Both the position numbers and the translations under genes were made by a program. From Arthonia radiata (lineage: Eukaryota > Ascomycota > Arthoniomycetes > Arthoniales > Arthoniaceae): a stretch of DNA of 64,000 bases. This document shows, in pieces, positions 19,160-28,575 of this stretch. The notes below the pieces were generated by a model that saw only the letters and a list, made by a program, of their open reading frames with translations, ran no database searches and had not been told where the DNA came from. The number at the start of each line of letters is the position of its first letter. Positions within the stretch are counted from its first letter, which is position 1. The DNA lies in assembly GCA_002989075.1 (NCBI GenBank), contig PSQN01000002.1, positions 1,256,097 through 1,320,096 of the forward strand. The letters run 5' to 3'.

Positions 19160-19690
19160 CTAGGCTATATAAAAATCTACTTGCGACCACGGAATTTGTA
19201 TAAATTCTTCGCACACGTATCCTGGCGAGGTTCGAGTCGAATGCCGTTCTACCTCGAGCTCCATTTCATACACATTCTTCTCCTTCCGCAGTTCCATCCA
19301 CCTGCATATGGTTTGTTAGTATTCAGTAGCAAGGCTCAAGCAGACAGTAGCAATAGAATAGCTCCGCGGACGGATCTCCTAGCACATTATGGAATGCAGG
19401 GCAGCGAACCTTATTCTAACAACGTCTGGATCTTGTTTCAACATCCCATGATCTCTCTCGTCCTCGGTGCCGCGCGTCTTCAACCTCTTCTTCTTGATTT
19501 CGTCGATCACGCTGGGCCCGATCACTACCTCCAAAAGCTCTTGAGCATTCTTTACATGGGGAAAGTGCTCGAAGTCATCCCGCATTACAAAGATCTTGAA
19601 CGGTTGACTCCAGGGTGTTGGGATGTTGGCGCTGAAATTTTCGTGCCTTTCTTTGAATTTGGCTAACGCTGCTCCAATCTTTTCTACTGA
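19160..19690 (-). CDS. AF1 array member 4 (2 exons resolved, start unresolved)
   Basis: The 3' exon (19301-19160) follows a 108-nt intron with a textbook TACTAAC branch and TGCAG acceptor; the donor is GTTCGC after 19410, phase 2. The upstream exon is open from about 19685 to 19410 and encodes a basic helix, then PFKIFVMRDDFEHFPHV and LLEVVIGPSVIDEIKKK, matching the N-terminal unit of the family. The last exon encodes KNVYEMELEVERHS and ends IPWSQVDFYIA. No ATG lies at the beginning of the upstream exon, so at least one more 5' exon is needed; an acceptor-like GAGCAG follows a CTGAC near 19695. Against the plus-strand ORF at 19118-19666, the minus reading has the better splice sites and family match. 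Confidence 0.55.
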
Positions 19691-20248
19691 TGCTGCTCAT
19701 CGAATGTCAGGTGACGGTCTGTTTATGGAAGTCGAGCAAGACGAGCACGGGGAAACATAAGTAAGAAAGAGATCGCCGGACTCAGTACAGCAGCGAATCG
19801 TGTGTCTCAGGATGTTGCCAGCTATGCTATGTTGCAGGCTGCTCCGCTGTGCACCTGGGTCGCCCACGCAAGTAGATGAAACATGCCGCCAGGTATGAGG
19901 TCGCTTATCGCACTGCAAATGATGGCGCGAGCCGTACAAGATTGAATGGGGGCCAAGTCGGAGGGATCACATATGCGTGTCCTTTCTACGACGCTCATCC
20001 AGCTTTGACAGACATGAGATGATCAGAGCAAGCTACCACACCTCGCGTAGCAGGCATGCACGCTTCAAAACTAAGAGCGCTGACATCTGCAAGTTCATCA
20101 GGCGATCTTGCACGGACAATTAAATTTCAGACAGGGTTTTGACCCGGAAACGGGGCTCAGAGCTGGCACGATTACTCAATGGTCGACGGCTTGCCTTAGC
20201 AGAGCTTTGCTACGACTCGACATCTAGTAATGGTAATGCCGCACACGT
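19691..20248. other. spacer, possible 5' exon of array member 4
   Basis: The missing first exon of the downstream minus-strand gene should be here, but I could not identify it. Nothing else is supported. Confidence 0.3.
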
Positions 20249-20739
20249 TCAAAGTTCAGAACCCTCAAGCCCCCAAGGTCCCCAATCCGCCGCCATCTCC
20301 TGAGCCGGAAGTACAAAATCCAATGTCTGCGTGTGATGAGGCCAGTGTTCATTCTGCACCATATCAAATCGAACCTGAAATTCCCCTCCAGGTATTTTGT
20401 CAATCGATCTGTCATCTGGGGATCAGTTACTGGGGAACATGTGGAACCGATGCAGCCTTACTTCACCACAGCCTCGTTAGGCGACCTTGACCAGAAGGGG
20501 TGTTCTATGATGAGGAAAATATCGCGCCATTCATGAAAGCGCTTAACGATCTGTGGCCTGATGCATTTACTCAGGAACGCTTCGGTTTGTTGAAAAGTGT
20601 CTCGTCCGCGGAACTTCAGCAGCAGCCCGTATTGGCACTTGATTTCATATGGGCATTTGAGTTCTAACACGGAAAGAGGCTGCATTCGCCCGGGTGCAAT
20701 CTCGAGTATTTGAGAGTGTGGGGTCGATGAGAGACCCAT
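20249..20739 (-). CDS. AF1 array member 5 (145 aa, 2 exons)
   Basis: Exons 20739-20462 and 20408-20249 (minus) flank a 53-nt intron (GTAAGG donor, GACAG acceptor), phase 2; joined length 438 nt with a TGA stop. Exon 1 encodes LELKCPYEIKCQYGLLLKF, then AFLSKCIRPQIVKRFHEW, the clearest form of the N-terminal unit. Exon 2 encodes GGEFQVRFDMVQ, a short Pro/His loop, then LDFVLPAQEMAADWG. The pattern is alternating hydrophobic strand, helix with Ile-x-Pro, then two strands and a helix. There is no signal peptide. The member at 21112-21557 is most similar. Function unknown. Confidence 0.65.
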
Positions 20740-21111
20740 GTCGACAATGTGGCGGACTGCAATGGGCGAGTAATCAACTAAACGAAAAAGTTTGGACGCA
20801 ACATCGCAGGAATAAAAGCAAAGAGGGCTAGGCAGGAGGCGCTAGGTTAAAAAGCTGTCCTGCTACGTCTCAATCTGAGCCTACCGTAAGAGCTTGCCAC
20901 AACAGAAGGACACATGCGTTTACTCGGCTCGCGTTTTGCTTCCAAGCGGGCGAAGAGCGCGCGGACCGCTTTGCATGAAACCCAAGCTAAGATTCAGGAG
21001 CTGCACATGAAATTTGGTAATTTCATTTGTACGGTCTTGCGCATTTCAAGGACGTGATCGTAGACAATGTGCTCGGAAATCCAAGATGCTGAAAAGACTG
21101 CTTCGCTATTC
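20740..21111. other. array spacer
   Basis: About 370 bp upstream of member 5 and downstream of member 6; it should carry the member 5 promoter. Nothing else is supported. Confidence 0.35.
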
Positions 21112-21557
21112 TTATTCTTCTAAGACTCCATAGTCCGCAAGGAATTCCTCCTGCTTCATCTCACAACCTCCTACTATGCGACCTCCCGGAACTCTTGCGG
21201 GGACGAACTCAAACTCAACAATGTAATATTCAGGGTGCCCCGTCATATAATTGATTCTTCTGCAAACACCACATTAGCCTTCATCGCTCTGCGGGCACAT
21301 CGACTGCAGCGTTAACCTACGAGACTTCAACACCAACACTAGCGAATCTTGTCAATGGATGAGTCAAAGCGTCTTTGGCGTTGATGTGGAATTTGACTAC
21401 AGCAGGCAAGATGCATTTTTTTTAGAAATGCCCGAACCTGGGGGACGCTCAGCCCGGGACAATGTTCTGTGATGACCCCGTATTCTGCTTTGATGCAATG
21501 AATGTGACCCGTGTCATTTGATCGAGCTTCGATGACGGTCTCATCTGCGATAGGCAT
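21112..21557 (-). pseudogene. AF1 array member 6, frame broken in a homopolymer
   Basis: Exons 21557-21321 and 21259-21112 (minus) flank a 61-nt intron (GTAGGT donor, TTTGCAG acceptor). Exon 1 starts MPIADETVIEARSNDTGHIH and reaches RAFLKK, then a run of eight A (T at 21416-21423) shifts the frame to a stop at 21339. In the other frame the sequence continues CILPAVVKFHINA, which matches AFLSKCIRPQIVKRFHEW of member 5, and ends at the donor in phase 2 only if one A is not counted. Exon 2 encodes YYIVEFEFVPARVPGG and EEFLADYGVLEE, matching the family C-terminus. So the gene is intact apart from one extra A: a recent pseudogene, a sequence error, or frameshifting during expression. Without the extra A the product would be 127 residues. 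Confidence 0.6.
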
Positions 21558-21834
21558 GGCTTGGCTTCGTTTGGCGTCTAGGGACGAGAAGTGAGTGAGT
21601 GATGTTAAGATTTTTGGTCGTATACTTTTCCAGGTCTTCCAGTCTAGATCACTGTCCGCATATGCTTATAGTCTACGAGTCCCATTACGTGGCATCTATT
21701 CCATTGGGGTCGTATCGCTTCAAACTCTCGAAAAGGACTCATCAGGTGCCAAGCCTCTCGTCGAACATGGCCAGTCAACGTCCAAAAGATACATGGAAAT
21801 GTATTGAGTCATCCCATGTCCTCATGATTGCACA

Positions 21835-22152
21835 TCAGAGGGGTGTAGAATAATCTTGTATCGCTTGAAATTCGCTCTTTGTAATATGATTGCTTGTATC
21901 TATGCTGTTCAGCTCGACTTGACAGCCAGGGGCGCGTTCTTGAAATCTGTTCACATATCCGCTCTCGGTTCGCGACATGATCTTGATCCAGAAGGCCTGC
22001 AGGTCAGAATCTCTGAAGACTTTTGAAACGACATTAGGTTCAGACTCTGGGTCTGCGATGAAGAATAGTGCGAACAAGAGTTGAAGAAGAAAGCACATCA
22101 CGCTAATACCGATTGGGATATCATAAAACCCTAACCCTCGCTTCTCCACCAA
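21835..22152 (-). CDS. AF1 array member 7, diverged (105 aa)
   Basis: A single minus-strand frame of 105 codons. It begins with a hydrophobic segment ISVMCFLLQLLFALFFIAD, then an N-terminal-unit-like DLQAFWIKIMSR and a C-terminal-unit-like PGCQVELNSIDTS and SEFQAIQDYS. No intron is needed, unlike its neighbours. The hydrophobic start might be a signal or membrane segment, or just strand residues of the domain. The match to the family is weaker than for members 5 and 6, and the gene may be a remnant. It lies directly upstream of, and divergent from, glutathione synthetase; the second telomere-like motif overlaps its first codons. Confidence 0.4.
   Translation of the reverse strand: MVEKRGLGFYDIPIGISVMCFLLQLLFALFFIADPESEPNVVSKVFRDSDLQAFWIKIMSRTESGYVNRFQERAPGCQVELNSIDTSNHITKSEFQAIQDYSTPL
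22127..22139 (+). repeat. telomere-like 13-mer, copy 2
   Basis: AACCCTAACCCTC, identical to 18305-18317. It lies between the array and the divergent glutathione synthetase gene. Confidence 0.7.
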
Positions 22153-22286
22153 CCTCTAAGCATGACCAAGCAGAGTATGGACATTGCGCTCTGCTGATTG
22201 CAAGTTTCTGATACTAGTGTTTGTAGGGTTTCTAGACATCGATGAAGCCTGGTTGCGGCAGACGTTGGAGAGTCCTGTGAAGTGCT

Positions 22287-24191
22287 ATGTCTGAAACACT
22301 TCTTCCCTCCTATCCACCATCGCTCACGGCAGAGCAACAAGCACATCTTGTGACGAACACCAAAGAATGGTGCATATCACACGGGCTGACTATAAGGCCG
22401 CCAAAGTCTCACCGTGATGATGGCGGCGACGCAGAGGGCACACTAGCAGTCGCTGCTCCAGTCACGCTATTTCCAAGCTTATTTCCCCTAAACTGCTATC
22501 ATGAGGCATTGATGATCCAGACGGCGTACAATGAGCTGTATGCCAATGTAGCGCGAGACGTTGGATGGCTCGAGAGCGTTTCAAATGAGTAGGTCGACTT
22601 CTTTAGCTGAGTCACCACGTGCAAAAGCCCCATCACCACACCTGAGTAGAGCCCCGCCTCCGCTCAATAGGCATACCTATCTGCGGACACATGCATGTTG
22701 AGAGCTCATTGTAACAGCTTTTAGGCTCGCTAAGATCGACGACTATATTGCAAAGTTGTTGAACGTTCATCTGCAAGTGAAGGAAGAGGGTTATGCGCAG
22801 GTCCGTCCGCGCGATGTTTATTGCCCACGTACCTTACCCCCATGAGACCTCATTGAAGACTTCGCATGCATTTCGGTACTTACTGGCAACCCAAATAGGA
22901 TCTCACACTCGGTCTCTTCCGTTCAGACTACATGATCCACATCCCACCAAACACCACTCAGCCCGCCTTCAAGCAAATCGAATTCAACACCATCGCCTCA
23001 TCATTCGGTTCGCTCGCCTCGCGCACCTCATCACTCCACCGCTATCTCTTGACCACAGCCGCGTACCCACCAGCAGCAGCCCAGCACATCCGTCCCGATC
23101 TCTTACCCTCCAATCCGTCCATCGAGAAACTCGCAGCCGGCCTAGCTGCAGCACATCAAGCCTATGGCACACCAAAGAACAGCCAAGGCGTCCGCATGCT
23201 CTGCGTCATCTTCATCACGCAGGACGGCGAACGCAACGTTTTCGACCAAAAGCACATCGAGTACGCGCTCTTCAGTTACCACCGCATCAAAGTCTTCCGC
23301 GTACCGTTCGATGCTGTGCTCACGCAGACGCGCGTTGTAGATGATGGCAGCCGTGCGCTATTGTACTCGCCACCTGCGTTTCCAGAGAGGACGTATGAGG
23401 TCAGTACGGTCTACCTCCGTGCAGGTTACAGCCCATCCGAGTACACCTCAGACGCGGCGTGGGAGGCGCGATACCACCTCGAGCGATCCGCCGCCGTTAA
23501 ATGCCCTTCAGTGCTCACTCACCTGGCTGGCACGAAGAAGGTCCAGCAGATCCTCGCGACGCCGGACTCACCGCATCTCGCGCGCTTCCTGCCCTATCCG
23601 GGAATTGCAGAGCGCGTCCGCAACACGTTCATGCCGATGTATCCGCTCAATTCTTCGCTGGAAGGTCTCGAAGGCCGCAGACTGGCGATGGAGGAAAGCG
23701 AGCGTTTTGTGATGAAGCCGCAGCGAGAAGGTGGTGGGAACAATGTATACAAGAGTAAGATTCCGGAGGTGCTTAAGCAGACTGCTCAAGATGAGTGGGG
23801 CAAGTACGTGCTCATGGAGATGGTGGAGACGCCGAAGCAGAGGAACGTCATCATGCGGGAAGGGAAGTGCGAGGAAGGCGGTGTGATATGTGAGCTTGGT
23901 GTTTTTGGGACATGTCTGTGGCGAAATGGACCGCCGAGTAGTCAAGCTGGCGAAGGAAGCGTTGCGGCTGGGGCTGGTGATAGGGATACTCAGCAAGCGG
24001 ACGAGTATGGTGGGGCTACTGAGAGTCCAACGAAGAAGGCCAAGCTGTCCACGGTTGAAGTGCAGGACGTAGGCATCATCGAGAATGAGGAAGCGGGGTT
24101 CTTGTTGAGGACGAAAGGTGATACGAGCGAGGAAGGCGGCGTGGCGGCAGGCTTCGGAGCTATTGACAGCGTTTGTCTGATCGATGTATAG
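22287..24191 (+). CDS. gsh2: glutathione synthetase (about 556 aa, 3 exons)
   Basis: Joins gamma-glutamylcysteine and glycine with ATP to make glutathione, the second step of glutathione synthesis, in the cytosol. Exons 22287-22588, 22725-22800 and 22899-24191 give one intact frame of 1671 nt. The eukaryotic family landmarks are clear: an ALMIQTAYNELYA helix, LGLFRSDYM just after the third exon starts, IEFNTIASSFGSL, the ATP-grasp segment ERFVMKPQREGGGNN with its glycine-rich loop, YVLMEM, and the C-terminal LLRTK and EGGVAAGFGAIDS. Usual length is about 490; the excess is a Gly/Ser/Glu-rich insert between the LWRN and GFLLRTK strands (about residues 480-530) holding a basic SPTKKAKLS. The donor of intron 2 (GTCCGT) is weak, but the peptide across it is exactly what the family has. 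Function is sure; the insert is unusual. Confidence 0.93.
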
Positions 24192-24854
24192 ACTCAGTTC
24201 GCAATATTCAGAGGCGCTCTCAATAAACAGTCAACTCTATTTGGTATCTTCCGCCATTGCTTGAAATCAAGGTGGGGAGCAGACGCGCCATGGTGATCTC
24301 GCATCTGCCCGCGCTGACAGTATAATATATTTCAAATGACAAACACTCCAACCAGCAACCAAGGGCATTAGCCCAGTGGGTCTAACGACAAACTCGCAAG
24401 TGTTTTCTCTCCCTCCTTCGTCGAAATGTCAAATGACTATACTTCCGATTGAGGGACTCTTTTTCGACTTTTTGCTCACGGTTCGATTCTTACTTCTTGT
24501 AACACCTGTGACACAGGAAACAATTGCATAAGTCTAGGGATGAATGAGGGGTAGTCTGGCGTTGTTGGAAAGTGCATGATAGTGCTGAGGCGCATATTGA
24601 GGATTGTGAGCCTTCCTTCAGGTAAGATGATGCATGCTGTCTGAGCTGTGCTCGTGCGCCGTTGACCTTTGTCTTATATGCAGAGCCGTGATGCATCGCT
24701 AACAACTTATGCGACAATCGCGGAGACTGGTAGAGGTTGTGATAGCTCTTCATAATCACGCTGTTCTCTGTTCAGCCCATGCGATCTCCTGCAGACCTGC
24801 CCTTAAACGCCAATCCCCAGCTATTTCACCTCCTTCCTCCAAACCCCCACCTCA
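24192..24854. other. intergenic, tRNA-like fragment rejected
   Basis: Holds the 3' ends of two convergent genes. TTAGCCCAGTGGGTCTAACG at 24368 and GGTTCGATTC at 24480 resemble the A and B boxes of a tRNA, but the stems do not pair, so I do not call one. Confidence 0.4.
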
Positions 24855-25311
24855 TCACCTCTCCTCCGCCACAGGCGTCCACGCACTATGCTTCGGCCTC
24901 GTCGTATTATACGTCCTAAACGCGCCTCTCGAAAACGTCATGTTCGGCATATGCGCCTTCGGCTCCCACTCCCTGACTCTCGTCTGCGCAATCGGGTCGT
25001 TACTCGGCGGGTCTTTCGTCATATAGCTCATCCACGCGTGCCAGCCCGGCTCGATCTGCGAGGGGTCGTAGAACGTGTCGTGGTAGTCGACCCAGCGCGT
25101 GCGCAGCGGCAACTCCTCCTCGACGTTCTCGTAGTACTTGTTGCCGTAGCTGTCGGCGGCGATGAAGGTGCCGGATTTGGTGTCGCCCATGTTTTGGATC
25201 TGGTGGGCGTATTCCTGGGGTGTGTTAGTGGGGGTTGGGGAAGTGGGAGGGGTGGCGTGCTTTGAGGCCTATGCGGCGGATGTTTTGGAATGTACGGCGG
25301 AGGGTGGACAT
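24855..25311 (-). CDS. NADH:ubiquinone oxidoreductase subunit NDUFA12/B17.2 (136 aa)
   Basis: Accessory subunit of mitochondrial complex I on the matrix side, needed for assembly or stability of the N-module. Exons 25311-25261 and 25214-24855 (minus) give 136 residues, close to the family's usual 140-145. Landmarks: MSTLRRTFQNIRRIGLK at the start, GDTKSGTFIAADSYGNKYYE, LPLRTRWVDYHD, and the Trp-rich GWHAWMSYMT. The 46-nt intron begins GCACGC rather than GT, has a CACTAAC branch and ends CCCCAG; removing it restores the conserved N-terminus (LK followed by EYAHQIQ), so I accept a GC-AG intron. No clear cleavable presequence is seen, as in other members. Confidence 0.92.
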
Positions 25312-25739
25312 GATGCCGGCGCAGTGAAGAGCAACTTCGCGGATAAGTGTGCGCTAAGAGATTGAAGACGGCGAGAAAGAGGGACGACGCTGAAGTTAGC
25401 GATCTATACGAGGGTTAAAGACCCTAAGTAATGCTACGTTCGATGTGATAAACATCTCATCCCTCCTTTCTTAAAAGCCAAGGTAAGCACCTTCGCTTTG
25501 CTACTGGTATGAGACGCAGTACTTCTCACGTACCTTTGCTTTCAGCCTAACGGTTCGTCGGTGACTAGATTGTGAGGAAGCTTCGCCACCGTGACAATGT
25601 ACCGCTGATGAGTCAAACAAAGACGAGATGATGTCTAAGCACTGCAAACTCTGCTGTAGAGATACAGAAAGCGCCAACATCCTTTATCCTTGTATGTTCG
25701 CCGAAACACACTTCTTCATCAACAACACCCACCGTCGCC
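25312..25739. other. divergent promoter region
   Basis: About 430 bp between the divergent NDUFA12 and peptidyl-tRNA hydrolase genes, both nuclear genes for mitochondrial functions; a shared promoter is possible. No other feature is seen. Confidence 0.4.
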
Positions 25740-26423
25740 ATGCCACGCAAAAAGCAAACAAAGCGCACTAACTCTCCACCACCAGAACCACGCTCTTCCT
25801 CCTCTCCCACACCACTGCCTCCGCCACCACCACCTCAGCCTTCCCTCTCCGACCTCCCACCCATGCGCCCTCACCTCATAATCTCCCTCGGCAACCCCGG
25901 CGCCACCTACGCCAACACCCTTCACTCAGCCGGGCACGTCCTCCTCCGCTCCCTAATCTCCCACCTCTCCCTCCCCGTACCCTCGCGTCTCCCTTCCTAC
26001 GGCAAATCCCTCGCCACCGCCCTCCCACCGCACACATTCCTCCTAAACCCAAACTACATGAACGACTCTGGCCCGCCTGTCGCCGCCGGCTGGCGCACAT
26101 TCAAAGCCTCCCTTCCCACAGACAGTCTCGAACCGCGCCTCGTAATCCTGCACGACGAGCTCGAAGCCAAAACGGGGCAGTTTAAGGTGAAGACGGACAC
26201 GGTGGGTGGGAGCGCAAGGGGCCATAATGGTTTGAAGAGTATACTGAGTATGCCTGGGATGGGGAGGGAGAAGATCACGAGGGTTGGTGTGGGGATTGGG
26301 CCCAGGCCGGTGAGTCGGGAGCCGGAGGAGGTGGCGCAGTTTGTGTTGAGGAGGATGAGTGAGGGGGAGAGGGAGAGGGTGGAGGGTTGTGCGGGGGGTG
26401 TTTGGAGGGCGCTTGGTGGTTGA
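25740..26423 (+). CDS. pth1: peptidyl-tRNA hydrolase, Pth1 family (227 aa)
   Basis: Hydrolyses the ester bond of peptidyl-tRNAs released from stalled ribosomes, most likely in mitochondria, where the bacterial-type enzyme works in fungi. After a Lys/Pro-rich N-terminal extension of about 43 residues the family core starts: IISLGNPGATYANTLHSAGH with Asn52 and the catalytic His62, LNPNYMNDSG, ILHDELE, then GGSARGHNGLKSI and RVGVGIGRP-like residues. These correspond to the Asn, His, Asp and Asn active-site residues of the bacterial enzyme. The C-terminus is unusually Gly/Arg/Glu-rich. There is no intron. The extension could be a targeting sequence, although it is more Pro-rich than a typical presequence. 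Confidence 0.92.
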   Translation: MPRKKQTKRTNSPPPEPRSSSSPTPLPPPPPPQPSLSDLPPMRPHLIISLGNPGATYANTLHSAGHVLLRSLISHLSLPVPSRLPSYGKSLATALPPHTFLLNPNYMNDSGPPVAAGWRTFKASLPTDSLEPRLVILHDELEAKTGQFKVKTDTVGGSARGHNGLKSILSMPGMGREKITRVGVGIGPRPVSREPEEVAQFVLRRMSEGERERVEGCAGGVWRALGG

Positions 26424-27042
26424 GATGGCGTAGATGTGCGACAAGGTAAAGAGCAGGGCTGAGACTAAGGCGCACTTGAGGGGATCGAGGGTCAAGAGTC
26501 CGCGGTGTGCCAGTGCAGCAGAGTCGCGCTATGATTCGCTTCCGAAAGGATGTGTTCAGGTACACGAGCAGCCGTCATACGGCTTCAGCGGAGGAGCAGT
26601 CGCGGATCTAGAGACGAATAGTTGCTGCGAGGCTCAAAAGTTGGTGCTCGTGATAGTAGAAGCGCTGAGAGGGCCGTTGCACCCTTCGAGAAAGGTTTCG
26701 AGGTACGAAAGATGTAGCACAGAAGTACAACATAGGTGTGTGTCTGGCCACCAGTATTGCGAGATGGTGGTGAGCGCCTCTGATGGCTCAGGCACGAGGA
26801 CAGAGATCACTGACGTAGAGGCCCGCTACAGCGTCCACGCCGCGACGAGTCCAATCTAGGGAACGTGAGTGGCATTAAGCGGAAGAAATTGGAATTCGTA
26901 CTCTCCGCGAACGGTGAGAAATGTCTTCTGAAGATAGATCTCCCAACCCTTCAAATCCATCGAGATGAGGCTGTTTGACTTGACCGACATTTTCAATCCA
27001 CATACATCCCATACATACACCCCTTCATTTCCAGCTTTTGCT
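26424..27042. other. intergenic between convergent genes
   Basis: A plus-strand ORF at 26434-26859 has no domain-like features and probably is not a gene. Otherwise only 3' UTRs are expected here. Confidence 0.35.
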
Positions 27043-28575
27043 CTACAACTTAGCCTTACTCCTCACTCTGTCCAACGTCAACGGATCCAACTTCTCGACA
27101 CCATACTGCTTCCTCAACTCCTCCGTCTTCGAATCCTGCCACTCCCTTTTCCCTAACGCCCACTGCCCCTTGACCTTGTTCTCATTCCTGCCCAGTTGCT
27201 GCAAATGCACCTCATCCGGCCCATCCACAATCCTCATCGTCCGCCCATGCGCGTACATGTTCGCCAACGGGGTATCCTGACTCACACCCGCGCCGCCAAA
27301 CGCCTGTATAGCCCAATCCAGCACCTGCAGCAGCGTCTTCGGCACCAGCACCTTCGCCTCCGCAATCTCCTTGAGCGCGCCCTTCGCAGAGCTCTGGTCA
27401 ATCTTGATCGCCGCCTCGCACACGATCAACCTCGCTGCATCGATATCGATCCTACTCCGCGCGATCCGATCGAGCATTACACCGTGCTCATGCAAGAACT
27501 TCTTGAACGGCCTCTTGCTGGGATCATTCGCCCTGCTCAAAAACAGCTCCAATGCCCTTTCCGCAGCCCCGATGCTGCGCATAGCGTGATGGATCCGGCC
27601 AGGCCCCAGACGCCCTTGGATGATCTCAAAACCCCGGCCGGCGCCAAGCACCATGTTGGATTCGTGGACGCGGACGTTGGTGAAGGAGATCTCGCCATGG
27701 CCGTGGGGCGCGTCGTCGAAGCCGAAGACGGAGAGCATGCGGTGGATGGTGATGCCGGGGGTGGTGGCGTCGACGAGGATGACGGACTGCTGGCGGTAGG
27801 CGTCGGCGTTTTCGGGGTCGGACTTGCCCATTGTGATATAGACGTTGCAGCGGGGGTCGCCGGCGCCGGAGGACCACCATTTCTGTGGGGGATTGTCAGC
27901 ATAGATGTGGTAGGGGTTGGAGGTGGCGAATAGGTTTGGGTGGGTGCAAAGAGAGGGGATGGGGAAACGTACCCGTCCGTTCAATACCCAGTGATCGCCA
28001 TCTTTGTGCATCGTCAAGCCAATGTTCGTAGCGTCGCTGGACGCCACACCAGGTTCCGTCATCAAGAACGCCGACCGAATCTTGCCCTCCAACAACGGGT
28101 CCAACCACTGCCTCTTCTGCGCCTCAGTCCCATACTTCGCAATCACCTCCATATTCCCCGTATCCGGCGCCGAGCAATTACACGCCTCACTCGCCACCAG
28201 ACTCTTCCCCAGAATCTCCGCCATAAGTCCATACTCCAGATTACTGAAGCCCGCGCCCTCCTTGAAGTGGTTCACCGGCAGGAAGAGATTCCACAGCCCC
28301 ATGGAGCGCGCCTTCTTCTTCAGGTCCTCCATGATCTGCGGGTGCGAGGAGAAGCGCTCCTGCGTGCTGTTGCCGATGAGGGCGCGCATGACGGGGTCTG
28401 CGGGGATGCATTCTTCCTCGACGAACTTTTCGACGGTGTCGAGGGCTTCGCGGGCGCGGTCGGAGACGAAGGGTGCGCAGATGGCGGGGATGCGCTTGGA
28501 GGCGGGGACGACGTGTTTCTGGGCGGAGGGGTTGCCGGTGAGGTAGGATGCGGAGGTGTCGAATTTGTTTGTCAT
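27043..28575 (-). CDS. acyl-CoA dehydrogenase, ACAD10/11-like (about 480 aa)
   Basis: A flavoprotein that oxidises acyl-CoA to enoyl-CoA, in mitochondria or peroxisomes. Seen: N-terminal helical domain with PAICAPFVSDRAREAL; the FAD-binding strand FLMTEPGVASSDATNI; KWWSSGAGDPRC; a middle beta domain ending RGFEIIQGRLGPGRIHHAMR; and the C-terminal four-helix domain with FGGAGVSQDTPLANMYAHGR and RIVDGPDEVH. These fit the fungal proteins similar to the dehydrogenase domain of ACAD10/11. A 90-nt intron (27883-27972; GTACGT donor, CTGAC branch, CACAG acceptor) lies between LNGR and KWWSS; it has no stop and is a multiple of three, so the uncut frame inserts 30 foreign residues. No typical presequence or obvious PTS1 is visible (it ends with SKAKL, loosely PTS1-like, so peroxisomal import is possible). 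Confidence 0.9.
   Translation of the reverse strand: MTNKFDTSASYLTGNPSAQKHVVPASKRIPAICAPFVSDRAREALDTVEKFVEEECIPADPVMRALIGNSTQERFSSHPQIMEDLKKKARSMGLWNLFLPVNHFKEGAGFSNLEYGLMAEILGKSLVASEACNCSAPDTGNMEVIAKYGTEAQKRQWLDPLLEGKIRSAFLMTEPGVASSDATNIGLTMHKDGDHWVLNGRVRFPIPSLCTHPNLFATSNPYHIYADNPPQKWWSSGAGDPRCNVYITMGKSDPENADAYRQQSVILVDATTPGITIHRMLSVFGFDDAPHGHGEISFTNVRVHESNMVLGAGRGFEIIQGRLGPGRIHHAMRSIGAAERALELFLSRANDPSKRPFKKFLHEHGVMLDRIARSRIDIDAARLIVCEAAIKIDQSSAKGALKEIAEAKVLVPKTLLQVLDWAIQAFGGAGVSQDTPLANMYAHGRTMRIVDGPDEVHLQQLGRNENKVKGQWALGKREWQDSKTEELRKQYGVEKLDPLTLDRVRSKAKL

Noticed and set aside
19118-19666. 182-codon plus-strand ORF
   Set aside because: It is antisense to array member 4, whose minus-strand reading has a TACTAAC branch, correct phase and family match.
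24368-24490. tRNA-like A box and B box words
   Set aside because: The T-stem and acceptor stem do not pair and the boxes are about 110 nt apart with no credible intron; at best a degenerate tRNA fragment.
26434-26859. 141-codon plus-strand ORF
   Set aside because: No motif, mixed composition, and it lies where 3' UTRs of convergent genes are expected.
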